From Nereocystis luetkeana (lineage: Eukaryota; Sar; Phaeophyceae; Laminariales; Laminariaceae), in NCBI GenBank assembly GCA_031213475.1, contig JARUPZ010000025.1:9589044-9653043 (forward strand): a stretch of DNA of 64,000 bases. Reading direction: 5' to 3'. A program made the position numbers and the translations under genes. The notes under the pieces were generated by a model. It was not told where the DNA came from and did no database searches. It saw only the letters and a program-made list of their open reading frames with translations. Positions within the stretch are counted from its first letter, which is position 1. Each line of letters starts with the position of its first letter. Of this stretch, positions 24,901 to 32,049 are shown one piece after another.

Positions 24901-27648
24901 TACACGACTCTCTGTTTTGTTTATCGAAGAATTTTTGTCGTCCTTTCACATATATAGCACAGCTCTTCCAATCGCCAGATTCGAACTCGTGAACACCGTG
25001 GGAGGAGTTGGTGCCAGGCTCGTTTTTAAGTACTCCTGGAACTCGTAGGAAATTGACAGGTTTGTATCAAAACGTGCCTAACGTTGAGTGAATATATACC
25101 AGGTATATATAACACGCGCCATATGTTTCACTTAGATCCCGTCGTTTAATTGAAACACAAGCAGTGTTGGCGATTTCTATTGCTAAGAGTGCTTGAATGT
25201 TTTTGTCAAATACTAAGGAGTATAGTTCGCCGTATGATACCGAAAACGTGCCACATACCCGGATGTACATCTAAGCTAATAGGTACGTACACGGTTTTCG
25301 TGTGCAGGTTTCTCGCTGGGCAAATGCCTGACCAACACTGAAAACGGTCATCGTATCAAGATATTGCGCAATGCATGGATAGGCATGGGTCGTTGACCAG
25401 CATTTGTTTCGCCGAATGCCTGTTTGTGCTGGTGCAGGCATGTATATAGGCACGAATAGCTCAACGTGATTGACTACTGGCCCAACAGTAGAATGACGTC
25501 TGTTTTCGGAGGAACCAGACCGTGAGGCACATGCCGATGCTATAATCCACGGGTCCTCTGTTTTATTCTATGAACGTGGTTTCCAATGCACTATGCCCGC
25601 GGGGCTAGGCACCCCAAAACTTCCCCCTCTGGAATTATGTTTTCTTAGTGCAGGGCAGCGTTGACTGCAATGCCTTGTGCTCCCCCGGAATTGAATTGAC
25701 CAATTCCTCTCAAAAATGAGACATCAACGGATGTGCTAGTAACCTATCCCTTGACCGCGTTTGGTACCGATATTGTGGAACCGGCTCTGGGCTACTCACC
25801 GATACATTGCGGCTGGTTCTAGGAAATGGTCTGACACGTGCTGACTGCCTTTACGTCCAAAGAAACACCACGCTTTTTTCCACATTGCTACACCCTAGCA
25901 AAGTAGCTCGTCAAGTCGGCACGTCACCAACATACTAACTAGCTGAATGCAGATTACTCCCACTCAGACACACTCTGCTGGGACGCGTTCTACGATAGAG
26001 GTAGCAGACTTACGTGCTTTGGTTTCTGAATGACGGGCTTCGTCAACCCCGAATCGTCGGAATGCCAATCTTGTTTGGAAATATGACGCTGTTATATACT
26101 TGGCCCATGAGATTATTCATCAAGATGCAATTTGGTTTTGGCTGAAGTCAGATTTCGCGTGAGGTATGGAGCTCCTTAAGCAAAGGGCCTCAAGTAGGGT
26201 GAGCTGAACCTCTATAGTAGAACGCCGCTTAGCCGCTACACCGACATTGCTTAGAGTGTAGGGCGTACAGCGGAAAGCTCCAGCCCACGGAGTTGAGGGA
26301 TCTGCGTATCGTATATCGAAAGTCCTCTTTGCCGTGCCTTTTGCCTCACGTTCGGCCGTCACTGCCCACTCTACTCCATCAGGATGCAATTTCAACGGCC
26401 AGTGCGATGACGGCCAGATTTGCTGCCAGGAGAAGCACATATGTGAAGATGAACCCGTGGGCGGAAACCTGGGTGCTTGTGGTAAACATTCGTTGTGATG
26501 TGTGTTCGGGTCTCTCGATATGGAAAGCGTCGCGAATGGTCTGTGAATATGTGGCTCCATTCAGTTGCAATGGTGTAGATAGTACTGAACCTGTCTTTGC
26601 AAACGTCGGTTTTGTTGTTGCTTGGGGCTGGCTGTGTCCTTGAAATAGTATCCATGGCTCATGTTGAAGCGATTTCAGTCGCACTGAACACCCCATCCCT
26701 TTTCAGGCGGTACCCTTTTGACACTGAACAAGTGAACGATGCCAAGCCGACGCCGCACCTCCTCCCGTAGGTGACCCTCATATGACTGGGTTTTACGGCC
26801 AGAAGTTCGACTTCACCGGCAGGGACGGATCGTGGTATTCCCTGGTTTCGGATCCCCCGTCGATGCAGGTCAACATGCGAATCACGGCTCCAGTTCCTAC
26901 AGTGTCGGCGATTACATACATCACCGGGATTTCTATCATCACAACTGATTCTGACGGGTTTTATCACAGCATCGTCATCACGGTTAAGGAACCACACAGC
27001 CTGGAAAGCGTCTGCTCCCCGGGCATTTCTCCTTGTTTGGCGGACGGCTCGCTCAACGTCGTTCTTGACGGGGAAGCAGCGTTATCCGCGCCTGGAAGCG
27101 TCATTCTTGGTCCGGGTGTGGAAGTCACTGCAGTCAACATTCCTGGCGAATGCAGGTCTTTTGGGTTCGAGACGTATTGGGAGAAGAAGAAACTAGAATA
27201 TGGCCAAGACAATCGCAGGATGACTGAGGCACAGGACATTGGGGAATGGATTCTGGCCGACCCGACCACGACCAACAAGGTGGAGTGCAACGAGTACGTC
27301 GCTCGCGCCATGACGCGGAACCGCGGACTGTTTGATCATCAGTCGGAGCATGCGTCCTTCAAAATTGTCACCCCTGAGACAATCATCCGCCTCAGCCACG
27401 GAAGACTGCATCAGCTGGCCATGCGGGACCCTACCGACCTGTTTGACCTACCAGACCACCGGACATGGCAAATGAATGTCGCAATCGACCACGCCGACGT
27501 TAGTAACAACGCCAAAGGAATCCTAGGCGAGACCGTCGTACCAACCCGTGACAGCACTGGCGGAATAATTATGCACGGCATGGAATCCATCCGTGGCAGG
27601 CAGGAAGACTGTGAGTTGGGGAAAGCAAACGTCGTGTTTTTGAACTGA
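74..27648 (+). CDS. Partial multi-exon gene: cysteine-rich repeat protein with vWD-like C-terminus (gene model)
   Basis: This is a spliced gene whose 5' end lies left of the window. Fifteen exons can be placed: 74-163, 2226-2288, 2875-2964, 4924-4986, 5566-5655, 7615-7677, 8257-8346, 10306-10368, 10956-11045, 12756-12818, 13366-13455, 23803-23865, 24419-24508, 26383-26481 and 26771-27648. Every junction is phase 1 with GTGAGT, GTAAGT or GTAAAC donors and AG acceptors, so the frame stays open from end to end. The protein is a string of 51-residue modules with 8 cysteines each, then a shorter related module, then a domain beginning GDPHMTGFYGQKFDF, which resembles the start of von Willebrand factor D and plant root-cap-type domains. 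An even cysteine number per module suggests a disulfide-bonded, secreted or cell-surface protein; this is inferred, since the N-terminus is missing. I do not recognise the family and assign no function. The exon model is well supported by repetition; expression is unknown. Confidence 0.72.
879..919. repeat. (AT)n microsatellite
   Basis: A run of about 20 AT dinucleotides lies just upstream of SINE copy 1, in the intron between B0 and A1. Confidence 0.95.
928..1272 (+). mobile_element. tRNA-derived SINE, copy 1
   Basis: A tRNA-like head (CGCCCCGGTGGTTCAAGTGG, with a degraded B box GTACGAGCT) is followed by a body of about 250 bp and an A-rich tail (GAGCAAAAAAGAAACAAAAC). It is collinear with the copy at 31369-31717. 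It sits in the B0-A1 intron and is absent from the equivalent position in the other units. Confidence 0.75.
2226..2964 (+). CDS. Exon pair A1 (2226-2288) and B1 (2875-2964)
   Basis: A1 encodes the CPDNLCCMDDGQCS core with spacing C-x5-C-x4-CC-x5-C. B1 encodes the PGGAAND-VCEC-ICG half. They are separated by a 586-nt intron with donor GTGAGT and acceptor ACTGTAG. This unit lacks the MITE found in the next three units and carries a SINE in the intron upstream, so it is an older, separately evolving copy. Confidence 0.7.
4567..4809 (-). mobile_element. MITE-like element, copy a (unit 2 intron)
   Basis: This roughly 243-bp element has inverted ends: GTGTTCTACGATAGAGGT on the left, and the reverse complement of GCGTTCTACGATAGATTGG on the right. 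It lies in the B1-A2 intron. It has no coding capacity. Units 1 and 5 lack it at this position. Confidence 0.65.
4924..5655 (+). CDS. Exon pair A2 (4924-4986) and B2 (5566-5655)
   Basis: Both exons are intact, with a 579-nt intron between them. A2 carries ACKSDGN in place of VCIFDGH in A1. This is the first of three almost identical 2691-2699-bp units whose introns are also nearly identical. The open frame and splice sites match the other units. Confidence 0.7.
7258..7500 (-). mobile_element. MITE-like element, copy b (unit 3 intron)
   Basis: This copy sits at the same position in the next unit, 2691 bp further on. It was amplified together with the exon module rather than inserted independently. 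Confidence 0.65.
7615..8346 (+). CDS. Exon pair A3 (7615-7677) and B3 (8257-8346)
   Basis: The exons lie exactly 2691 bp after A2 and B2 and encode the same residues. The surrounding intron sequence differs from the previous unit at only a few positions, which points to a very recent unequal exchange or duplication. Confidence 0.7.
9949..10191 (-). mobile_element. MITE-like element, copy c (unit 4 intron)
   Basis: This copy sits at the equivalent position in unit 4, with a few substitutions relative to copies a and b. Confidence 0.65.
10306..11045 (+). CDS. Exon pair A4 (10306-10368) and B4 (10956-11045)
   Basis: A4 matches A2 and A3. B4 has VQPGG like B1 rather than VLPGG like B2 and B3. 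The intron is 587 nt. The mix of B1-like and A2-like sequence within one unit suggests exchange or conversion between units. Confidence 0.7.
12756..13455 (+). CDS. Exon pair A5 (12756-12818) and B5 (13366-13455)
   Basis: This is a more diverged but intact pair (VCKFDGN core; B5 has ACECSIDAIDDDGICG). The intron is 547 nt. The unit is shorter (2410 bp from B4 to B5) because it lacks the roughly 243-bp MITE present in the central units. Confidence 0.7.
14844..15339 (+). other. Exon-like open frames of unknown origin
   Basis: From 14844 (after TAG, a possible acceptor) a frame runs to a stop at 15121-15123, giving about 92 residues of ordinary mixed composition (AIVEALEGRRWSLRHLFG at the start). 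A second open stretch from 15132 follows CAGTAG and stays open past a GTGTGT at 15340; it includes GGCGIADCQQPEIV. No family is recognised. They could be exons or remnants of a gene carried by the inserted DNA, or chance frames. Confidence 0.25.
17119..17359 (+). mobile_element. MITE-like element, copy d
   Basis: This copy runs in the opposite orientation to copies a-c. Its ends are GCGTTCTGCGATAGAGGT and ACCTCTATCGTAGGATGCC. Internal sequence (CGTCGGGATGCCAATCTT, GGGATTATTCATCGGGATGC) aligns with copy e. It lies inside the 7.5-kb insertion, so the family was active in several contexts. Confidence 0.6.
18510..19540 (+). repeat. Degenerate tandem repeat, about 265 bp per unit, four copies
   Basis: The phrase CAGCAGCCCCCATT...GACAC.CTT..TACCGGTGGGCG.GCCTGCACATAC, or a decayed form of it, recurs near 18690, 18945, 19210 and 19490. 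The copies are strongly diverged, so the array is old. No coding potential is seen. Confidence 0.6.
19826..20155 (+). other. Uncertain ORF / exon candidate
   Basis: This 109-codon + strand frame has hydrophilic composition. On the opposite strand, 19922-20134 starts with a signal-peptide-like MRIAIWLVAVVTATWVC followed by a GTAAGA donor. The sequence GGTAAGCTTACC at 20047-20058 is palindromic, so it supplies a donor-like site on both strands. Only one strand, if either, can be real, and neither matches a family I recognise. Confidence 0.2.
20216..20848. mobile_element. Nested inverted-repeat (MITE-like) elements
   Basis: 20474-20555 and 20755-20842 are long inverted copies of each other: CATATGTATCGATACACGGA on the left, the same on the complementary strand on the right, extending through GTTCTGTCACTATTCGTGAA. 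Overlapping these, CATTCTTATCGGAGA (about 20423) is inverted at 20645-20660 and again near 21690. The region is AT-rich and palindromic; the apparent open frames are a by-product. Confidence 0.6.
20849..21662 (-). mobile_element. Non-autonomous DNA transposon with TIRs of about 60 bp
   Basis: The left end reads AGGGCCGGTCTTAACGAGGG; the right end is its inverse (CCCCTGTTAAGACCGTCCCT). AT-rich inner arms are also inverted (GCGAAATAAAACGAA versus GAAATAAAAAACGAAG). Inside, on the - strand, an open frame at 21024-21278 begins MGCPRKKPGDQGLAVE and meets a GTAAAT donor-like site; the basic PRKKPG is AT-hook-like. It may be the first exon of a lost transposase (inference). No catalytic domain is visible. 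Confidence 0.5.
22341..23440. other. Second insertion in the sixth unit, CTG-rich
   Basis: Unit homology (GTATCTACCCGGTACCTGCAAGGTTGCGG) stops near 22340 and resumes at about 23452 (CTAGCTCGCCACGA). The inserted 1.1 kb includes an impure CTG/GCT-rich tract at 22742-22935, which opens frames of Ala, Gln and Leu on both strands. No gene is recognised. Confidence 0.5.
23803..24508 (+). CDS. Exon pair A6 (23803-23865) and B6 (24419-24508)
   Basis: This is the most diverged pair: ACNFDVHCPDNLCC in A6, and VCECLNNVVGDDGNCG in B6 where the others end GICG. All eight cysteines, the phases and the splice sites are kept although 10.3 kb now separates it from B5. At the A-B junction the codon is TCG (Ser), not ACG (Thr), because A6 ends in T. 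Retention of the frame despite high intron divergence argues that the exons are under constraint. Confidence 0.68.
24509..26382 (+). other. Large intron between B6 and exon C
   Basis: This 1874-nt interval runs from GTGAGT to CCATCAG. It holds MITE copy e near its end and nothing else I can name. A stretch around 25640-25720 looks exon-like (GTGCAG acceptor) but stops within a few codons in the required phase. Confidence 0.6.
25985..26225 (+). mobile_element. MITE-like element, copy e
   Basis: The left end is GCGTTCTACGATAGAGGT; the right end is ACCTCTATAGTAGAACGC, which is its inverse complement with one mismatch. It lies in the intron before exon C. It has the same orientation as copy d and the opposite one to copies a-c. 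Confidence 0.7.
26383..26481 (+). CDS. Exon C: fused short cysteine module
   Basis: This 99-nt phase 1-1 exon follows CTACTCCATCAG and ends before GTAAAC. It encodes C-x5-C-x5-CC-x5-C followed by ED-EPVGGNLGACG. The first half aligns with the A exons, including the position of the splice acceptor. The second half looks like a shortened B exon without the C-E-C pair, leaving 6 cysteines. It joins in frame to the B6 exon upstream and the terminal exon downstream. Confidence 0.65.
26771..27648 (+). CDS. Terminal exon: vWD-like / root-cap-like domain
   Basis: The exon starts after CCTCCCGTAG and opens in phase 1, so the first codon reads Gly and the protein continues DPHMTGFYGQKFDF. An ATG at 26782 is internal rather than the true start: GDPH immediately precedes it, and the upstream frame stays open only to the splice site. 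The domain runs about 291 residues to a TGA at 27646. GDPH plus an aromatic/Gly-rich strand (FDFTGRDGSWYSLVSD) is the usual opening of von Willebrand factor D-like domains. Near the C-terminus, the GILGETVVP segment resembles the closing VLGQTY-type motif of vWD and root-cap proteins. Cysteines are few (about four), unlike classic vWD. The function is unknown; extracellular binding or matrix assembly is inferred. The final residues are VVFLN, with no membrane anchor visible. Confidence 0.72.
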
Positions 27649-30054
27649 TTTTAAGTATATACCTGGTGTACGTCAACCGTAAGTTCATAAATTTACCACA
27701 GCACGGTATATGTCGGTCTAGCCCGTACGACAGTTCGGGTCGGGAAGAGGGGCGTCCTCAAACGCAACCCAAGCTCGTTGTTGGAGGAAAAGGTAGAAAT
27801 GTATTCCCTGCCCAGCAACGCTGAATAATACCAATTCCCCAATACCGCCGTAAACCCCGACGTGTACTTTACCCTCACTCCGATCGACAAACCATCTTCT
27901 TCACACGGAAGGCAGCCATATATATATTGAACCGATCAGGGTGCTCTTTAAGTGGTTAATAATTCAAAGACATAATGATGGATCCAGCATGAAGTCGAAG
28001 AGGCTATGTTGTTGAATCTGATCACGTCAGTATTTGATTGTGGGATAGCTCGGCCTGGATTCTTATACACGGTGAAATCAAGAATTGTGATTTAAAATTA
28101 TAAATAAAATATTGGCAACCCTGCTGTAATTCAGATAGACTGGGGTATGTCGAGCCAACAACGTGGGCATTCACTCTGCACAAATCCCCGTTGTAGCTGC
28201 TGCGTGCGTCGACTTCAACTTTCCTGCAATGTGTTTATGTGAAGACAGCATATTGCGCTAGAGAAGGACACTCACAAATCCAGTTTTTTGTTGTCTTCAT
28301 CGCACAAAACTCGAAAACCAGTCATTCTCACACTTCTCACACTTTAACCAAAACGTTTGCCGACGCACAGACTCTGTGGAGGGGCCTCTGGGCGTGATCT
28401 TCGCTCTTGACAGTTTCAGCGAAGAAGCCCTTTGAACATTTACAGTGACAGGGAGCGAGGCGATGGAACACTAAGAAACACCGCACGCAAACCCGCGGAC
28501 TTTGCAGCAGCGCTAATGCTACGCCAGAATCACGCGTTGGATAACGTCACAATACTCGGTGATGTTCACGGGCTAGGATAGGAGGGTTTAACATCTAATG
28601 GGTTGAATCGTGGCTTCATCGTGGTTCAGGCGAGCGATTGAACCTCGGCAGGTCCGGTCGAGCCAGGACGTTGTCAATATCAGACGGGCGATGTTTGGTA
28701 TATGTAATATTATACGAGTAAGTCAGGCCGGGTCCGACCTGGCCAGTACGTTCCAAATATTTCACAGGGAGAGTTGGGCTCAGGTTTAAGAAAATATCCC
28801 CCCGAATAAAAAAATGTCAGGTTGGTCGCCAGTACCGCAATAGCTTCGTGGTTCGCCTGGGGATGAAACATATCTTTAGGGTTCTTGTTTGCGTAGGAGA
28901 AGATTGGCAGCGCTTTGGTGGCCGTCCTCGGCCAGACGATTGCTTGAGGTATTTGGGGCAGAGTCGCAACCGTTTGGTATCTGGCGTAAACGCGAATATT
29001 GTTTTGATGAGTCGAGTGTAAATCGTGGCAAAGTCAAGGTGAACGTTTGGCAAGGGACTCCTGGTACTGTTTGACATCTATATATCGTGGTGTGTTTCCA
29101 TCTATATATTTTATTTTCGACACGAGCCATGGCGTTGGACGGTCGGGAAAGGCTGGGGCAGATTGAACGTCTGGCAAGGGACTCCTGGTACCGTTTGGCC
29201 TCTATATATTATCGATTATTTCCATCTATATATTGTATTTTGGACACGATCCATGGCGTTGAACGGTCGAGAAAGGCTGGGGCAGATTGACGTAAGAGGA
29301 TAAAGCAACAGCAACAGCAGGGGCAATAACTCAGAGTGACCCGTGGCCTCGGTTGGAGCCCCAGTCGAACGGTTAGCCCGCTTTGTGACAGTCGAGTAAG
29401 ATAGTTATATATGACACGCATGCCAGGGGTCCGTCTCGAAAGTGATGCGACCCATGTGTGTCAGGAGCCCGAAACTATCAGGGCAACTGCTCATGCATAT
29501 TTTGTGTGTCTGGTGTCCATGCATGTGTGCCTGGTGTATAAGTGGCGGTCAAGCGTGCCGGCGTAAAAGGCTTCTGATCCTACCTCTGTTCTTCCCTCCA
29601 CGACGAGGTAGCATCACACGTCACCATTCGCCTCTTTCTGAGCGTCCTCTATATCTCGACCCTGGGGAAGGTTCTTCCATGCGCTAGGTAATTCTACCGC
29701 GAGGAATGAGTTGCTGTCAGTGTTGCAAGATCCGCACCTTGCCGAAGGTCAGTACCTTAACAAAGCATTTGGGAAGGTTGGGCCTTCAAACGTTCGGGGA
29801 AGTTGTTTCCTGCACTGGATGACCCGGTCACGAGGGTTGTGTTGAAGACCGTGTGGTACTGTTTTTACTTTGAAGAAGGTCTACATGTACTATTTCCATC
29901 TTGCTGATACTCTTTTGTTTTCGCCGAAGGTTAACACCCCACCACAAACGGTGCAAAGGTTTAGCCTAGGCTAAAGGACTACGATTGGCGATGCCGTCCA
30001 AACCACACCAAGACGGGCGTCGACACTGTTTTGGTAGATAACGGTGACACCAGG
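27649..30054. other. Intergenic region downstream of the repeat gene
   Basis: I see no supported gene here. A poly(A) signal for the upstream gene is not obvious; TATATACC and AT-rich stretches follow the stop within 30 bp. Around 29650-29840 an open stretch of about 60 codons (including NKAFGKVGPSNVRG) may be a decayed coding remnant. Confidence 0.5.
29041..29288 (+). repeat. Direct duplication, about 124 bp x 2
   Basis: Two adjacent copies begin GAACGTYTGGCAAGGGACTC and contain CATCTATATATTDTATTTT and GCTGGGGCAGATTGA. The copies differ at scattered positions. Confidence 0.85.
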
Positions 30055-30331
30055 ATTGGAATATTGGCAGCACGGGTGCTCGAATAAAGAAGTGGTTTCG
30101 AGTATATCATATGGACGCCGAAGGTTGTAATGTTCCAACACCAGATTGGTGCTGTGAAGAACAAAAGTCACACGATTATTCTCACTTTGTGAAGCTGGCA
30201 AGGCAGACCAATGGCACCAGGGAGCAGACTGCTATTTCCACCCGTGGACATCCAGAACATTTACAGTGTCAATGGCTTGTCCTAGACACAGATTCCGACG
30301 ACTTGGGTGATCAGCTTTGCGTATCGAAAAT
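30055..30331 (+). other. Possible orphan exon
   Basis: The frame opens after GTGACACCAG (possible acceptor) and stays open to AAAATG followed by GTAAGC at 30332. It gives about 92 residues of protein-like composition, with cysteines (GCNVPTPDWCCEE) and an acidic stretch (DTDSDDLGDQLC). It sits immediately before the satellite at 30.4 kb, so any downstream exons would have been removed or replaced. It matches no family I know; chance cannot be excluded. Confidence 0.3.
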
Positions 30332-30395
30332 GGTAAGCTCTCAAAAAAAGTCAAAATGTTCTCCAACGACGAACAGCAGCAGAACGAGCGATGGG

Positions 30396-32008
30396 CTGGG
30401 TTAGGGTTATACGTCCGGCTTTTCGAGCACTCGATAAATTCGCCCTTGTGAGATTACCTTTATCGCTTCATCTTAACGCCAACAACACATGCACCAAGTC
30501 TCGGCAAAGATTATCGGAGTTTTAGGAAACTATTACGGCTACAGTGTACCCCAAATACACCTCCTTGGGCATTGAGAGCGTAAAAACATCGGGTATTTTA
30601 CGCTTTCGGGCGGGATCAGTCTGCTGGGTTATACGCCCGGCTTTTCGAGCACTCGAGAAATTCGCCCTTGTGAGATTGCCATAATGGCTTCATCCTAACT
30701 CCAACAACACATACTCCAAGTCTCGGCAAAACGTATCGGTGTTTTAAGAAACGATTACGGCTACAGTGTACCCCGAATACACCTCCTTGGGCCTTGAGAG
30801 CGTAAAACAACCCCGTTTTTTACGGCTTCGGGCGGCATCAGTCTGCTGAGTTATACGTTCGTCTTTCCGAGCACTCGATAAATTCGCCCTTGTGAGATTG
30901 CCTTTATTGCTTCATCCTAACTCCAACAACAAATACTCCAAGTGTCGGCAAAACATATATTGGTAGGTGTTTGAAGAACCTATTACAGCTACAGCGTACC
31001 CCAAATACACCTCCTAGAGCCTTGAGAACGTACAAAAAACCCGTATTTTACGCGTTCAAGCGGGTTCAGTCTGCTGGGTAATACGTCCGGCTTTTCGAGC
31101 ACTCGATAAATTCGCCCTTGTGAGATTGCCTTTATCGCCTCATCTTAACTCCAACAACACATGCACCAAGTCTCGGCAAACGTTATAGGTGTTTAACCAA
31201 AATCTTACGGCTACAGTGTACACCAAATACACCTCCTTGGGCCTTGACAGAGTAAACCCCCCCCGTATTTTACGCCTTCAGGCGGGATCAGTCTGCTGGG
31301 TTATACGGCGAGCTTTTCGAGCACTCGATAATTTCGCCCTTGTGAGATTGCCTTTATCGCTTCATCCTCGCCCCGGTGGTTCAAGTGGTTAACCTCGAAT
31401 TCTACTTGTTTGAGTCCTGGGTTCGAGCCCCAGGCGGGTCGGACTTTGACTTTATTTGCAAAAATAAAAATCATGAAGGGTTCAATTGTTGAGAGCGCCT
31501 TGCAGCGTGGGTAGGCACAATTCGATGCGAGTCGACGAGGGAAGAAAAGGCTGAAATCTTCTCGCGATAAAAAATGAAGGCACGTACCGTAGCGGGAAGG
31601 GGGGAGAAGAGCCTGCTATGTGACCCCGGATCTGAGTTACGAGTTGGAAGGAGAGAGAGAAAAAGATGTGCGAAGATAATAAATGGGATGAACAAAAAAA
31701 AAAAAAAAAAAAAAAAACTCCAACAACACATACTCCAAGTCTCGGCAAGAATTTCGGGGTTTATTGAAAATATTACGGCTACAGTGTACCCCAAATACAC
31801 CTCCTTGGGAATTGAGAGCGTAAGAAAAGCACGTATTTTACACCTTCGGGCGGGATCAGTCTGCTGGGTTATACGTCTGCCTTTTCGCGCACTCAATAAA
31901 TTCGCAGGTGTGAGATTGCCTTTATCGCTTCATCCTTACTCCAACAACACATACACCAAGTCTCGGCAAAAATTATCGGGGTTATTTGGAACTATTACGG
32001 CTACAGTG
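30396..32008 (+). repeat. 222-bp satellite, about 6.5 units
   Basis: The phrase CTTTTCGAGCACTCGATAAATTCGCCCTTG recurs near 30418, 30640, 30864, 31089, 31311 and, after the SINE, 31871. Each unit also has ACTCCAACAACACAT and TACACCTCCTTGGG. A GGGTTAGGGTTA marks the left edge at about 30399, and an internal telomere tract replaces the right edge. The satellite is non-coding. Confidence 0.85.
31369..31717 (+). mobile_element. tRNA-derived SINE, copy 2 (better preserved)
   Basis: An RNA polymerase III A box (TGGTTCAAGTGG, 31377-31388) and B box (GTTCGAGCC, 31421-31429) lie in a tRNA-like head. A body of about 260 bp shared with copy 1 follows, and then a pure A tail of about 25 at 31693-31717. 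It interrupts the 222-bp satellite between CTTCATCCT and ACTCCAACAAC, which are contiguous in other units. No clear long target duplication is visible. It is not a functional tRNA gene: the head does not fold into a complete acceptor stem with its downstream partner. Confidence 0.82.
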
Positions 32009-32043
32009 TAGGGTTAGGGTTAGGGTTAGGGTTAGGGTTAGGG
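32009..32043 (+). repeat. Interstitial telomeric repeat
   Basis: About six TTAGGG units in the same orientation as the chromosome-end telomere, fused directly to the satellite at CAGTGTA, where other units continue CCCCAAATACACC. The junction shares only TA with the telomere repeat. Confidence 0.95.
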
Positions 32044-32049
32044 CTCTAA

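Noticed and set aside
25640..25720. Extra exon with CNALCSPGIELTN between B6 and exon C
   Set aside because: In the phase needed after the acceptor the frame stops within a few codons.
31377..31445. Possible tRNA gene
   Set aside because: The A and B boxes are present, but the sequence continues into a SINE body with a poly-A tail and is duplicated at 928-1272; the acceptor stem is incomplete.
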